Positions 8,886-18,540 of a DNA stretch of 28,232 nt are shown here, piece by piece (the first letter of the stretch is position 1; the number at the start of each line of letters is the position of its first letter). A program made the translations under genes and the position numbers. Under the pieces are notes generated by a model. It did not search any database. It saw only the letters and a program-made list of their open reading frames with translations, and had not been told where the DNA came from. The stretch is from NCBI GenBank assembly GCA_000316135.1, contig JH994105.1:4961-33192 (forward strand), read 5' to 3'. This DNA comes from Trachipleistophora hominis (taxonomy: Eukaryota; Microsporidia; Pleistophoridae).

Positions 8886-11534
8886 GTTTTCTGATCAGTG
8901 AATCGCTTTATATATCATATAATATTTATTTATCATTGAAATAGTCATAAACCCACAGTTTGCGTCATTAAATGGAGTAATATCGTAATATATATTAAAG
9001 TTATTGCAAATAGCTGATTTATTTTTTGATTATGTTTGTGTGTAGTACGTATTGAATGTAGAACAATGTTTAACAAAACGATTTAGTGTAAATTCTTTAA
9101 TAACCAACCATGGCATCAGTGTCTTAAATCCACTTAAAATTTATACTTTTAAGGTATTTGGTAATATAAAATTTTTATTCTGTAAATATTACCACCGCTA
9201 AATAAAAGATAAAAGTTTATAAAAAACGCGTACCATGGTATTTCACTAGTATAAGGCTGTATGTTTATACGCATATACATTCTCGCCTGATCTAGTCATT
9301 GATCTCTATTTATATCACAATAACAAATACCATTTTATTAATGTATCAGATGTTTTAGCCTTTAAAGTCGTCATACATTAACAGCTCTGGCTTTATTTTA
9401 CAGATTTCAATGAAAAGTAACATCTTAATAAAAACTTGAAAATAACTTTTATCTTATTGACAATATGTATGAGAGATAGACCTCACAAAAGACAGCATAT
9501 ATCACAGTATCATCATGTACATGGTCTCGTTGTTATAATAAAAAAGTATTTCGTAAAAAAATCTAGTCCAGAAACAGGCATTTAATAATATATGGAATCA
9601 AAGAGTAAAAATGTTGTGTTTCAGATGTAAATATACAAAAATAATTGATATAAATCAACACGAACAGAAATTTATGGATATAACCAAACAGTCACGAGAG
9701 AAGTTCTATTTATTTAATATTTGTAACGTGTTAAAATTTTACTAACATGTATTTTAATAAAAATGTATAGTTTTCACCAAATATCTGATAGTAAATTCAA
9801 GTCTTCTTTATGTTCATATAACTAGTATAAATTGTTCTATGTTGAAAATTTATAAATGCCTAATCTATAAATCCTGTTTTTAAATCATTTTAGTTCCTCT
9901 TGAATGAAAAAATAATAGTAGGAACAATAATAATTAAAACGTAAGATAAATTAATCTACACTAGAACAATGTGATTAAATGGTAATTTCATGATCATAAT
10001 ATGTCATTCGGAATGATCAAAGCTTCTATGATAAAATCCTACAGGTATTAAAATACAAGAGTAGTTAAATACGAACCTGCTATTGTATACGTTTATATTT
10101 GCACTACTTCTTTCCTTGCTTTTACCAAAAGTTAGTTTTATTATCTCCTTACGCAACAACATATTTCTTTACTTTCATTTGTATTTTTGACGCCTAATTT
10201 TTCAGATTTATCTTTGTATCATACTATTTACGAATCAAGACATATTATTGAACTAATAAAGAATGTTTTTATATGTTTTGTAAGGAATAATTTATATATC
10301 AGTTTCAAATCCAAATAATAACCATCATATAAGTCATAAAAATTTGGTATTTCAAATATCAAATGTAGATACCGCTGTTTGAGATCTGTTTCTTTGTAAA
10401 TTAAATAAAATCCCTTTAATCTATCAAATATCTATCTCAGAAAACAGAATATTCAATCGTTCGAAGCTAACGATCATTAAAACTTTATGATACAAAATAG
10501 TTAATTTCAGCATAGCATTGGTATTTTTATGTAATTAATCGAAATTTCTTAAATATTGAGATGAATAGTGAATAAGAGTTTAAATAGGGAGAGTGATTCA
10601 ACAAGAAAGGTTGATATTCTGACAAGACGAATCTTGTAAGGAATGCTTTTTGATTTTGTGGGATAAATGTTTATTATACTACCTGGATATAATTATAAAT
10701 AGAGCTAATTGAACGAGAAACTCGTGTCTATTAGTATACTGTATCGAGTACATCATATGTATAGGATATTTTAAAGTGTACCTGGTAATATGTCATGGCT
10801 GATGCATAATGTATGTAATGCACTCTCTAATAAAAAATTACTATTTGCCTTTTCAAAATATAATACTTAAGTTGAAAATTCTTATTACAGAACCTTTTCG
10901 CTTTGTAAGAAAAGTACTTTTATTTCCAATCCGACTAACACGGTGATTATTTAAATAGACGCTCTATTTCTCACGAAGCTTCGAAGTAATGGCACAGAGC
11001 GTGTATCATGAAGATGCCATTTTAAAATAGATATGTTGTTTGTATGCATCGTCTAAGTTTTCAATTACCTTGATAACAGTTAACGTAACAAAAGCAAATA
11101 AATTCGATCCTTGACTACAGTACTACACAAAATTCTTCATTATTACAATTAATTTAATTTATGATGTATTAAAGGCCTATTTATACCGTACCGTTACCAA
11201 TTACCATTATGAGCTCGTATAAACAAATTTGTTTAATACAATGGTTTATTCTTATTATGGAATAAACTTACTATTGAATAGTTATTTGAGCTCTACAATA
11301 ATCTTTAAATTCAAACACGTAATTTTTAATTGAAAACAAGGCAAGGTCTATTTAAATGGTAACTATTAACGATAGTTTTAAATCACCAATTACTTACAAA
11401 AAAACAGTGTGAATATAAAACAATTAATGTTAAATTAAAATGTACCATCATACATAAGGAAATTATATTCTAACCGATTATTAAAACCGCCATTCTTCAA
11501 AAATAAGTCATTTATTGACCAATGAAAATTAATA
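8886..11534. other. AT-rich spacer, nothing recognised
   Basis: About 2.6 kb of AT-rich DNA with stops in all frames. I find no ORF of note, RNA gene or tandem repeat in it. Confidence 0.6.
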
Positions 11535-11538
11535 CCCC
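11535..11538 (+). promoter_or_regulatory. CCCC motif deciding the start at 11543
   Basis: TACCCCAAGA precedes the ATG at 11543, almost identical to TACCCCAAAA before the epimerase start at 20981. It argues for the second in-frame ATG rather than the one at 11522. Confidence 0.5.
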
Positions 11539-11542
11539 AAGA

Positions 11543-12094
11543 ATGAAGTTCAAGGAGTTGGTTTTTACGCCGATAACGATATTTATAGCGTTTTCCGTAT
11601 CAAGTATGCTCTTTTTTGGTTCGTACATGCAGCCAATGACAACATTCTTCAAAACTTCGCTCAACATACACGATGACAAGACGCTTTGCTTCCATATCAT
11701 GGCGCTTGGCAATTTCATGACAATCGTATCGGTGTTTATCATGGCCCGGGCCGCAAGAATTCTAGAAATCGAGAAATTGCAGCGTAGAATACGTAAATCA
11801 GCACTGAACCTGGTACCGCTGATGTTCCTCACATTTTCAAATGTGCTGTGTGCGTATATATTTAAGGTTGGTGAGGATGTTATGCTTAGAGTAGTGATGT
11901 GTTTAGCTGCCACACACCTGCTTTACTTCTATTTTTCGATCATATCTTCGTCTCTTCTTACGTTGTATGTTGAAAGTTTGATATTTTGCTTCAACATTCT
12001 TCTTCTGAGTGCCACGTTTTATGAGGATATGGGCAGAATGACATTCAGTAGGAATATGTTTTCCAGGTTCTTTGAAAAGCTGGTGAATGAATAA
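11543..12094 (+). CDS. Multi-pass membrane protein, unknown
   Basis: The protein has 183 residues from the ATG chosen by the CCCC motif (190 if the ATG at 11522 is used). About five or six hydrophobic segments can be seen, near residues 7-27, 50-70, 86-106, 113-137 and 143-160. A basic loop (EKLQRRIRKS) lies between the second and third. The C-terminus is short and amphipathic (NMFSRFFEKLVNE). No family is recognised; a transporter-like or ER membrane protein is possible but unsupported. The stop codon overlaps an AATAAA. Base composition is that of the certain genes, so a real gene is likely. Confidence 0.75.
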   Translation: MKFKELVFTPITIFIAFSVSSMLFFGSYMQPMTTFFKTSLNIHDDKTLCFHIMALGNFMTIVSVFIMARAARILEIEKLQRRIRKSALNLVPLMFLTFSNVLCAYIFKVGEDVMLRVVMCLAATHLLYFYFSIISSSLLTLYVESLIFCFNILLLSATFYEDMGRMTFSRNMFSRFFEKLVNE

Positions 12095-12095
12095 A
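12090..12095 (+). terminator. AATAAA polyadenylation signal overlapping stop
   Basis: The sequence GAATAAAAAT contains both the TAA stop (12092-12094) and the AATAAA hexamer. Confidence 0.5.
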
Positions 12096-12968
12096 AATGT
12101 TTTAACTATTAAGAATTTTTATATTTATGAGTTATTTACCGCGCTGGTCGGAATGTAACACTTTGTAATCGTATTCGTTGCAGAATTGAGCGTCTTTCGT
12201 ATTCTGGTATTAAAATAATTGTGAGTTGCTACCATTTTATGGGTATACGGACAGCTCCTTAACATTAAAAGGTACTTAATGGGAAAAATGTTCTTGTGTC
12301 TGTGACTGAATAGTAATAAGACCCTGATTATGATATTTAGCACCAAAATGTCTAAATGAGGCTACAAGCCAATGTTGATTAAAGATAGTAACTGTTGCTG
12401 TTTTTGATTAAACTTTACTTAGAAAACCCTGCTGAGCGATCGTCTATCTAACTAGCACAACGCATTCTCTTGATTCAACCTTTGCTGTTCTAATGTATTA
12501 GAAAGATCATCCCTATCTGTTCAACATGTACTTTCATATCATACATATTTCATAAACACTCTTGCTTTGAACCAAAGAACACATAATTATCCTGTTTATT
12601 CAAACTCGTATTAACCGATCACTACGTTCTTTATCTTTAGTTCATTCTATGTGTCTTATTAAATCGTTTTTCCTAAAATATATTTTTAATTAACTTTTTA
12701 TTTCAAAAATTCTTTGTTATAAACGATAATAAAATATTCTTACTGTTTAAGAACATTACACGCCCTATTGAACGTTTACGTAGACAGTTTTAGGGAGATA
12801 AGCCCTTCTCATTGTTATCACGGGTGTAGTTTTATAAGATTTATAATTTTTATAAGATTTAGAATTTTTATAAAAGTTACAGTTTTTACAAGTAAAGAGT
12901 TACTTCAATAATAAACGTTTTCTATTTAACATGTTTTGTTAATTACAAATAACAAGCAGCAGTTCTAA
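12096..12968. other. Spacer between convergent genes
   Basis: About 870 bases. A minus-strand frame at 12125-12346 opens only with TTG and is not called. Near 12830-12890 there is a short degenerate tandem repeat of about 18 bases (TTATAAGATTTANAATTT type). Nothing else is seen. Confidence 0.5.
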
Positions 12969-12978
12969 TTTATTTATT
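12969..12978 (-). terminator. AATAAATAAA polyadenylation signal
   Basis: Two overlapping AATAAA hexamers on the minus strand, about 20 bases after the stop of the Mad3/BUB1-like gene. Confidence 0.45.
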
Positions 12979-12998
12979 AATCACCTGTACGGAACGTT

Positions 12999-13577
12999 TT
13001 AAATACCCGCAAAATCTTTAGCGCCCGTTTTTTTCAGGTAATCGTACGCCTTTCGTTCCATCAATCCAAAACACTGCCCATTACAATGTACAACTAAATT
13101 TGAAACGTAACTTCTCTCCTGGTTCACCCATTCCTTATTAAATAGAACTATAGACTTCCTTTTAAACACCTTTCTTACATTCTCATCAGCAACGATTTGC
13201 TGCAACGGCAGCTTCTCAAGCATATCGACCAGTACTTGTTTACGGTAACACTCCATTCTGATGCCTTTTCTCAGGATATAATCGGCAGCCGCGTAGTTAC
13301 ACACCTTGATAAAATAATCGGCAAAATTGGCGTAATACGAGTAATGAAACTGTGCAATGCTCCTGTTGTACATCAAGAACAGCACATTTTCATTCTCTGT
13401 TGATTTATACAGCTCGTTAAGTCGCTGGATTACACGAGTATTGTTCTTGAAAAACGGATGGTCTATGTACTTCTCAATAGGACCCGTTTGTACTTCTTCG
13501 TTGTACTTCATAAAATTTACCTCGTCAATCATTTCTGTGAGTTTTCTGATCGGATCGTTCGGATTGTTTGAATGCAT
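12999..13577 (-). CDS. Mad3/BUB1 N-terminal-domain protein (spindle checkpoint)
   Basis: The protein has 192 residues from the ATG at 13577 (196 from 13589). It resembles the Mad3/BUB1 homology region I, a TPR-like helical domain: PIEKYIDHPFF, then a segment with VLFLMYNRSIAQFHYSYYANFADYF, then AAADYILRKGIRMECYRK. In BUB1, BUBR1 and Mad3 this fold binds kinetochore KNL1/Spc105 and serves the mitotic checkpoint. The protein ends after the domain: there is no kinase domain, and no KEN box is visible, so it is a minimal form. The start at 13577 is preferred because CCCC stands immediately before that ATG. Family assignment is by eye and moderately sure. Confidence 0.6.
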   Translation of the reverse strand: MHSNNPNDPIRKLTEMIDEVNFMKYNEEVQTGPIEKYIDHPFFKNNTRVIQRLNELYKSTENENVLFLMYNRSIAQFHYSYYANFADYFIKVCNYAAADYILRKGIRMECYRKQVLVDMLEKLPLQQIVADENVRKVFKRKSIVLFNKEWVNQERSYVSNLVVHCNGQCFGLMERKAYDYLKKTGAKDFAGI

Positions 13578-13581
13578 GGGG
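13578..13581 (-). promoter_or_regulatory. CCCC motif deciding the start at 13577
   Basis: The minus strand reads CTCCCCATG. The C-run abuts the second ATG, as it does in AGCCCATG of the Sec5-like gene. Confidence 0.4.
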
Positions 13582-13732
13582 AGTGTCATCGTTGAGCAAA
13601 AATGGTAAAATACGAAACGAGGGTACGTAACATGTTAAAGGACGTGAGAAGAGATGTTTATGCATTTGGAACAATCGTTGTATGAGATTGGCAAGCAAGT
13701 ACAAATTTGTTCGTTTTTAGAACGTTCTACTT

Positions 13733-13800
13733 TCTTTTCTCAAAGTATGTTTAATTATCATCATTACATACTTCACTCAACTTAACACGGAGCGTTCTAC
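13733..13800 (+). repeat. Dispersed GTTTAATTATC repeat, copy 2
   Basis: AAAGTATGTTTAATTATCATC and the following CTTCACTCAACTTAACACGG to CGTTCTAC align with the copy at 24436. It lacks the ACCATGGCC end. Two related 25-base stretches (13804 and 13865, 61 bases apart) follow it. Confidence 0.5.
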
Positions 13801-14119
13801 TCTTATCAATAATTTCGGCTGATGATCGATTGAGCACCCGCGAATAAACTAAAAATTTTGCTTTCATCGATAATTGCGGCTTATGGCCGTGGTATGTCAC
13901 AGCGTATCAGAAGAGTGTGTTAAATTGGATGATATATTATGAGATGGTAATTAAAATACGTTCAAATATAAAGAACAGTCAATCGTTCGTTTAAAACGTG
14001 CTGGGTAGTGTTAAAATATGAGAAGAAAATGCAATTTGTATTACTTCTGCAACATTTGATCAAAAGTACCAAATGCAACAAACTCTTCTTTAACACACCG
14101 TGTGGTTTCTATGAAAATG

Positions 14120-14223
14120 CTTTTCTCTGGTATTTTTAGGTAAGAACCAGTTTAATCATCACCTCCCATAACAGCATCCGACTAAAATTCTTCTGATCCG
14201 CTGGGACTGACCATGGCCACCGG
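14120..14223 (+). repeat. Dispersed repeat, copy 3, with ACTGACCATGGCC end
   Basis: About 100 bases align without large gaps to 24440-24543. The last part, TTCTGATCCGCTGGGACTGA then CCATGGCCACCG, is the best conserved. It lies about 165 bases before the CZIB-like gene start. The ATG in it opens a frame of only seven codons. Confidence 0.6.
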
Positions 14224-14379
14224 CCCTTGTTTCTGAGAAATAGTTCTAATACAACTCAACCGCCATTTGATCAATTTAATCTCTATTTAATCAATTCACC
14301 CTTTAACCCCTTTTTCAGGACCAATCATCCGGCCAAGAGGCGCACAAATTCCAGAAATAAATTCTAAAAATGTAGGGAG

Positions 14380-14382
14380 CCC
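14380..14382 (+). promoter_or_regulatory. CCC start-proximal motif
   Basis: GAGCCCTTCA directly precedes the ATG at 14387. Confidence 0.45.
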
Positions 14383-14386
14383 TTCA

Positions 14387-14890
14387 ATGAGGTACAAAAT
14401 TTACATCGATGGCGACTTTACAAACGTAAAAAACGTGTTCATTGACCAAACCGTAAGAGTGAAGATAAAATGTTCAATATGTGACCAAGAGCACCCCAAC
14501 CGTGTTGTCGTAAGTGAGGAAAGCTTTAATAGGGTGGACGACAAAGAAAAGACCAATCTAAAAATAACATGTTCCGGCTGCAAGTCGTCCATGGGGATAT
14601 CCATCAGGTCGCCCAAAGGCGACAGAATTACCATCATACGTGACAACCAGCCTGTAAGGCTGCAGCTGAGTGAGAAGGAATTTAATTCGTTCTACGTATC
14701 CTTTTTGGAGACGAAGAAGTGCGAGTTGATTGGTGAGGTTGATGTTGATTGCTCCGTGCTTAGTGGTCAGAAGGTGTTGTATGAGCATATAACGGTTGAG
14801 GATGGCAGCTGGATGGGTGTTGATCAGAAGGGACTTGATTCTAGGATTGGTGACATGGTGGTACGATATGAGAAAGTAAAGCAGTCGTAA
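14387..14890 (+). CDS. DUF866/UPF0587 (CZIB-like) zinc-binding protein
   Basis: This 167-residue protein matches the DUF866 family (human C1orf123/CZIB) in length and layout. It has a first CxxC at C29/C32 followed by EHPNRVVVSEE, a second CxxC at C62/C65 (ITCSGCKSSMGISI), then a late strand with VDCSVL corresponding to the family's conserved F-E-C-R-G-L-E position. The four cysteines bind one zinc. The family is conserved across eukaryotes, with a poorly defined role; links to redox or chaperone partners have been proposed. The family's usual C-terminal GW segment appears weakened (SWMGVDQ). No AATAAA is seen after the stop. Confidence 0.7.
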   Translation: MRYKIYIDGDFTNVKNVFIDQTVRVKIKCSICDQEHPNRVVVSEESFNRVDDKEKTNLKITCSGCKSSMGISIRSPKGDRITIIRDNQPVRLQLSEKEFNSFYVSFLETKKCELIGEVDVDCSVLSGQKVLYEHITVEDGSWMGVDQKGLDSRIGDMVVRYEKVKQS

Positions 14891-16167
14891 TTCTGTTTAG
14901 CGATGTAGACGAGTAAGTATCGTTTGTTCGTGTATCTTATCGTCTATGAGTGTCTTATTGCGTATTATTTAGCGATTTGAATATTCTTTTGATATAAAGG
15001 CAGCCTTTCATTCGCCACGCTAATGAAACCAAATTTGAACGAAATTTTAATGTCCATGTTTTATTTTCTCACCGAAGCAGTAATTCATTGCCATTCATTA
15101 ATCTTTCAGTGTTTCTTTTACTTTGTTGCAAGTAACTGCTATATTTGTTAAATTTCGTAATCACATACATACAAATCACAGGTTTGTACGTGCTCTGAGA
15201 CAATAATTAAATTAATATCAGCGATCTTACCGTGATATTAACATGTTTGCATGCAACACATCGAATAACATCGTTAATTAAATTTTTATCTTTACATTCC
15301 AATTTATTCCTTTCCACAACGTCTTCTATTACCACATCTGCATTTAAATACAAAGATTGAATGTTTTATAGAACAAATAATTTTTCTGTTTCTCACCACA
15401 TCATAGTGTTTTAGACCCTTTCATCCAATCATTTGGTTACAAGTATTTTTAGAAGATATTTGTAACAGATCTTTAGATACACTGATATGATTATACTGTA
15501 TAAGCGATCATTAAGCTAAAGCATCTTTTTCACAAAAAGATTTTTCCTTTGAATGCCATTCTATACTATAAAACGATCAGCAACACGTTAAAATATTTAT
15601 TTAAAATTATTATTTCTCCTATTAATATTACAAATTAACGTAGTTTGTTACTCATTCTGACCGTTTTAATCGTATCTTGATCTCTTCATTAATATCCTTT
15701 TCATTTAATCTAATTAACCGTATTAAGTAAAATACCATTCAGTACAATCTTTTTAACATTGTTTTGCAATGGTTGTATGAATAAGGAGATATTGATACGA
15801 TGCAATAGATCGATTGTGATTATTTAGTCTATTAATTTGTGATTGCATCTGGAACAAGGTATTAAATGTAAGAATATTTGTTTGTTCTTAATACGAGATA
15901 TTTTATGATTTTTTAATTCATTTTAAATCACAGCATTTTAATTTACAGAGTATATTAAGGAACGTAGTACAGAGTATATTATAGAGTGTATTAGTAGGTA
16001 GATTAAGAAATGTATTGCTGATTAGACTATAAAGTATATTATAGAATAGACTATAATATAAATTGTTTAAATTGTTTAAATGTTATCTACCTGTTATAAT
16101 CTATAATCTACTCACTAATCTATTTTATCTCTTCATTGCTAAATTGTACATTTTTACCATTTCTTCG
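14891..16167. other. AT-rich spacer
   Basis: About 1.3 kb without a called gene. Around 15955-16080 it is crowded with degenerate repeats of the GAGTATATTA / AGACTATAA type. No RNA gene is recognised. Confidence 0.5.
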
Positions 16168-16332
16168 TCATATAGAATGTTCTTTACACGGTCCAATCCT
16201 AATCAACAAACCAGCAACATGATCTGACTGCAAATAATCGATACAATGTTTACGAACTGCCACATGACTGGTAACTCGCAGTAACAAATCACAGCCATTA
16301 CTCCTTTTAAACAGAATATCATACAAGATCAT
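16168..16332 (-). CDS. Small hypothetical protein divergent from TPS1, 54 aa
   Basis: An ATG at 16332 opens 54 codons (66 if the in-frame ATG at 16368 is used), reading MILYDILFKRSNGCDLLLRV and ending in LLIRIGPCKEHSI. The stretch is clearly G+C richer than the spacer beyond 16168 and sits back to back with the trehalose-phosphate synthase gene, leaving a 41-base gap. These are features of real microsporidian genes. No family is recognised. Alternatives are a fragment of an older gene or chance. Confidence 0.4.
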   Translation of the reverse strand: MILYDILFKRSNGCDLLLRVTSHVAVRKHCIDYLQSDHVAGLLIRIGPCKEHSI

Positions 16333-16373
16333 TGGTCCTCGGCACAGATAAAAATGGCAACATAACACAAACC

Positions 16374-18539
16374 ATGCGATTAATCATTGTGAGCAATAGA
16401 CTGCCCATAAGCATCAAACGAGAGAATGGCGAGTTCGTTTACAAGCGAAACAGCGGCGGTCTTGTAACCGGTCTAGTATGTGTCGCCAAGAGCATACCTT
16501 TCACGTGGATAGGAAACATACCGGGCAACTTCACACAAGAAGAACAGCAAGAAATACGGACAAACCTGAACGACAACCACTCAAGCATCCCGCTGTTCGT
16601 CCCAGAGGCACTCAACAAGATGTCGTACGACGGGTATTGCAATAAAATACTGTGGCCGTTGTTCCACTTCTTCACAGACATCGTAGTGTACGATAATTAC
16701 GAGTATTACAGGGAATATAACGAGATGTTCTGCAAGACTGTACTGGAGAATGCCGGTGCTAACGACATCGTCTGGGTTCATGATTACCATCTTATGCTGC
16801 TGCCCGCTCTTCTAAAGAAATATAAGCCGTCGCTTCGTGTTGGTTTCTTCTTGCACATTCCCTTTCCGTCTTTTGAAACTTTTAGGCTGCTGCCCGAGCA
16901 TCGCGAAATTCTTTTGGGCATTCTTGGTGCTGATCTGATTGCGTTCCATACGCTCGTTTACTCGCACAATTTTAGACAGTGCTGCGAGGCTATTCTGGGC
17001 AATCTGAACGAGCAGGAAAAACAGCAACTAACGTTCGTAAAGCCGGACGATAGCAACGTAAGCTGTCCGGAATGCTCTTCATCAGAGATTGATAGGAACT
17101 TTAAGGTGCTGACAGTGGTCTGCAAAAGATGTGTGAACAAGATGGGACTGAGCGGTGCGGTTAAAGAGTGTGAAGGGAATCAGATGAGCCTCGGAGCAGG
17201 AAAGAATGACAAGAAAGACCGCGTAAAGGGAACAAATTACCTGGACAAGAGTGTGGAAGACATCGATCGTGCATGTCAGGAATGCGTGTACGCAGGCACT
17301 CAGTACGAACCCGAGAGCAGGTTACAACTTGATAGGAATAGAAATACGCGGAAGGAGCACAAAGGCGGCGTTTTAGATGACATAAAACTTACAAAACATT
17401 CTATTGCTGCAATCTACGATGCGCTGAGAAGCAGCACGACGTGTGATACGTATCTCCAGAGAGAAAAGCAGAAAAGTGACCAGCTCAAAGATATTGTGGC
17501 AGTATCCAGTGGAAAGGATAACACGTGTATGGAATGTCATAAGCTGAACGAAAATCTACCACGGATAAGCAACCTAAGATGCGAAGAGTGCAGGAATACG
17601 GAAGGCATAGCGCAGGAGACCGATTCAGAAATTGAGTCGATCAATGACGAGAAGGCGAATATCGATGGTTCGGTCCAGAAATACACGGAGCATCAGATAA
17701 ACATGTGTAAATGTGTCGGGGCACCTACGAGTGAGCCTGATGATGCCTCGCACAGAAAGCGCAGCAAGAATTACGGTAGACCGGTGTGTGTAGAATGTGC
17801 TTTTGATCGGATAAGAATTGATGACCGGGAGATTGCCATAAAACGCGTTCCTATCGGAATAGATCCAAACCATTTCAGGAGCTGCCTCGAAAAGAAAGAA
17901 ACGATAGCCTTTATTAAAAAATACAAAGAAATGTTTCAGGACAGATTTGTACTTCTAGGAATCGACAGGGTCGATTACATCAAAGGCATTCCCAACAGAC
18001 TGGCAGGCTACGAGCAATTTCTTAGGAAGAACCCGGAAAAGAAGACGGTTTTCATCCAAGTAGGCGTTCCATCACGAACAACGATCAAGGAGTACAATTA
18101 TCTTGAGAGCGCGATACTCAGCAAGGTAGGAAGGATAAACAGCAAGTACGGCGGTGTGACCGACAGTCTCGTGTATTATCTAAACAGCAGTGTTAAATTT
18201 GAGGAAATGTGTGCGTTGTATTCAATTGCAGATATGTGCCTCGTGAGCAGCGTACGGGACGGCATGAATTTGGTAGCGCTTGAGTTTGTTGCGTGTTCGC
18301 AGAATAACGGCATACTTGGTCTTTCTGAGTTTGCGGGCACTGCCAGCACGTTGCCCGGCTCTATTTTTCTCAACCCGTGGGATACGGAAACTATTGTGAG
18401 AGCGATTGAGGAAGGAATTAAAATGGATAGTGGAGAGAGAATGAGACGGTATAAGGTTAATTTTGAGAATGTAACGAAGTTTACGGCCGAGAAATGGGCA
18501 GAGACAAACATCAATTACTTGTTAAACTACAGAAAATAA
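16374..18539 (+). CDS. TPS1: Trehalose-6-phosphate synthase with large Cys-rich insertion
   Basis: A GT20 glucosyltransferase that joins UDP-glucose and glucose-6-phosphate to form trehalose-6-phosphate, precursor of the spore sugar trehalose. From ATG 16374 it has 721 residues; fungal enzymes have about 500. The N-terminal half is intact: SNRLP (R9), Y85, W94, HDYHL (D137), GFFLHIPFP (H161). So is the C-terminal half: IDRVDYIKGI (R532, K537) and RDGMNLVALEF (D629, E637). Relative spacings of these residues match E. coli OtsA. Between about residues 222 and 478 an insertion of some 250 residues replaces the short loop before the VPIGID motif. It holds CPEC (231), CKRC (250), CQEC (301), CMEC (385), CEEC (403), CKC (445) and CVEC (472). 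The ATG is preferred over an upstream TTG because the family begins at RLIIVSNRLP. The stop overlaps AATAAA. Confidence 0.95.
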   Translation: MRLIIVSNRLPISIKRENGEFVYKRNSGGLVTGLVCVAKSIPFTWIGNIPGNFTQEEQQEIRTNLNDNHSSIPLFVPEALNKMSYDGYCNKILWPLFHFFTDIVVYDNYEYYREYNEMFCKTVLENAGANDIVWVHDYHLMLLPALLKKYKPSLRVGFFLHIPFPSFETFRLLPEHREILLGILGADLIAFHTLVYSHNFRQCCEAILGNLNEQEKQQLTFVKPDDSNVSCPECSSSEIDRNFKVLTVVCKRCVNKMGLSGAVKECEGNQMSLGAGKNDKKDRVKGTNYLDKSVEDIDRACQECVYAGTQYEPESRLQLDRNRNTRKEHKGGVLDDIKLTKHSIAAIYDALRSSTTCDTYLQREKQKSDQLKDIVAVSSGKDNTCMECHKLNENLPRISNLRCEECRNTEGIAQETDSEIESINDEKANIDGSVQKYTEHQINMCKCVGAPTSEPDDASHRKRSKNYGRPVCVECAFDRIRIDDREIAIKRVPIGIDPNHFRSCLEKKETIAFIKKYKEMFQDRFVLLGIDRVDYIKGIPNRLAGYEQFLRKNPEKKTVFIQVGVPSRTTIKEYNYLESAILSKVGRINSKYGGVTDSLVYYLNSSVKFEEMCALYSIADMCLVSSVRDGMNLVALEFVACSQNNGILGLSEFAGTASTLPGSIFLNPWDTETIVRAIEEGIKMDSGERMRRYKVNFENVTKFTAEKWAETNINYLLNYRK

Positions 18540-18540
18540 A
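18535..18540 (+). terminator. AATAAA polyadenylation signal overlapping stop
   Basis: GAAAATAAAC contains the TAA stop of TPS1 (18537-18539) inside the AATAAA hexamer. Confidence 0.5.

Noticed and set aside
12125..12346. Minus-strand ORF of 73 codons
   Set aside because: It starts with TTG, not ATG, the first ATG would leave only 46 residues, and there is no C-run, TATA box or family resemblance.
13602..13685. Short plus-strand frame MVKYETRVRNMLKDVRRDVY... divergent from the Mad3/BUB1-like gene
   Set aside because: Coding-like in look but only 27 codons, and I found no convincing splice site or frame continuation.
16332..16373. Upstream TTG extension of TPS1 by 14 residues
   Set aside because: The family begins at the RLIIVSNRLP strand, and the ATG at 16374 places it exactly at the N-terminus.
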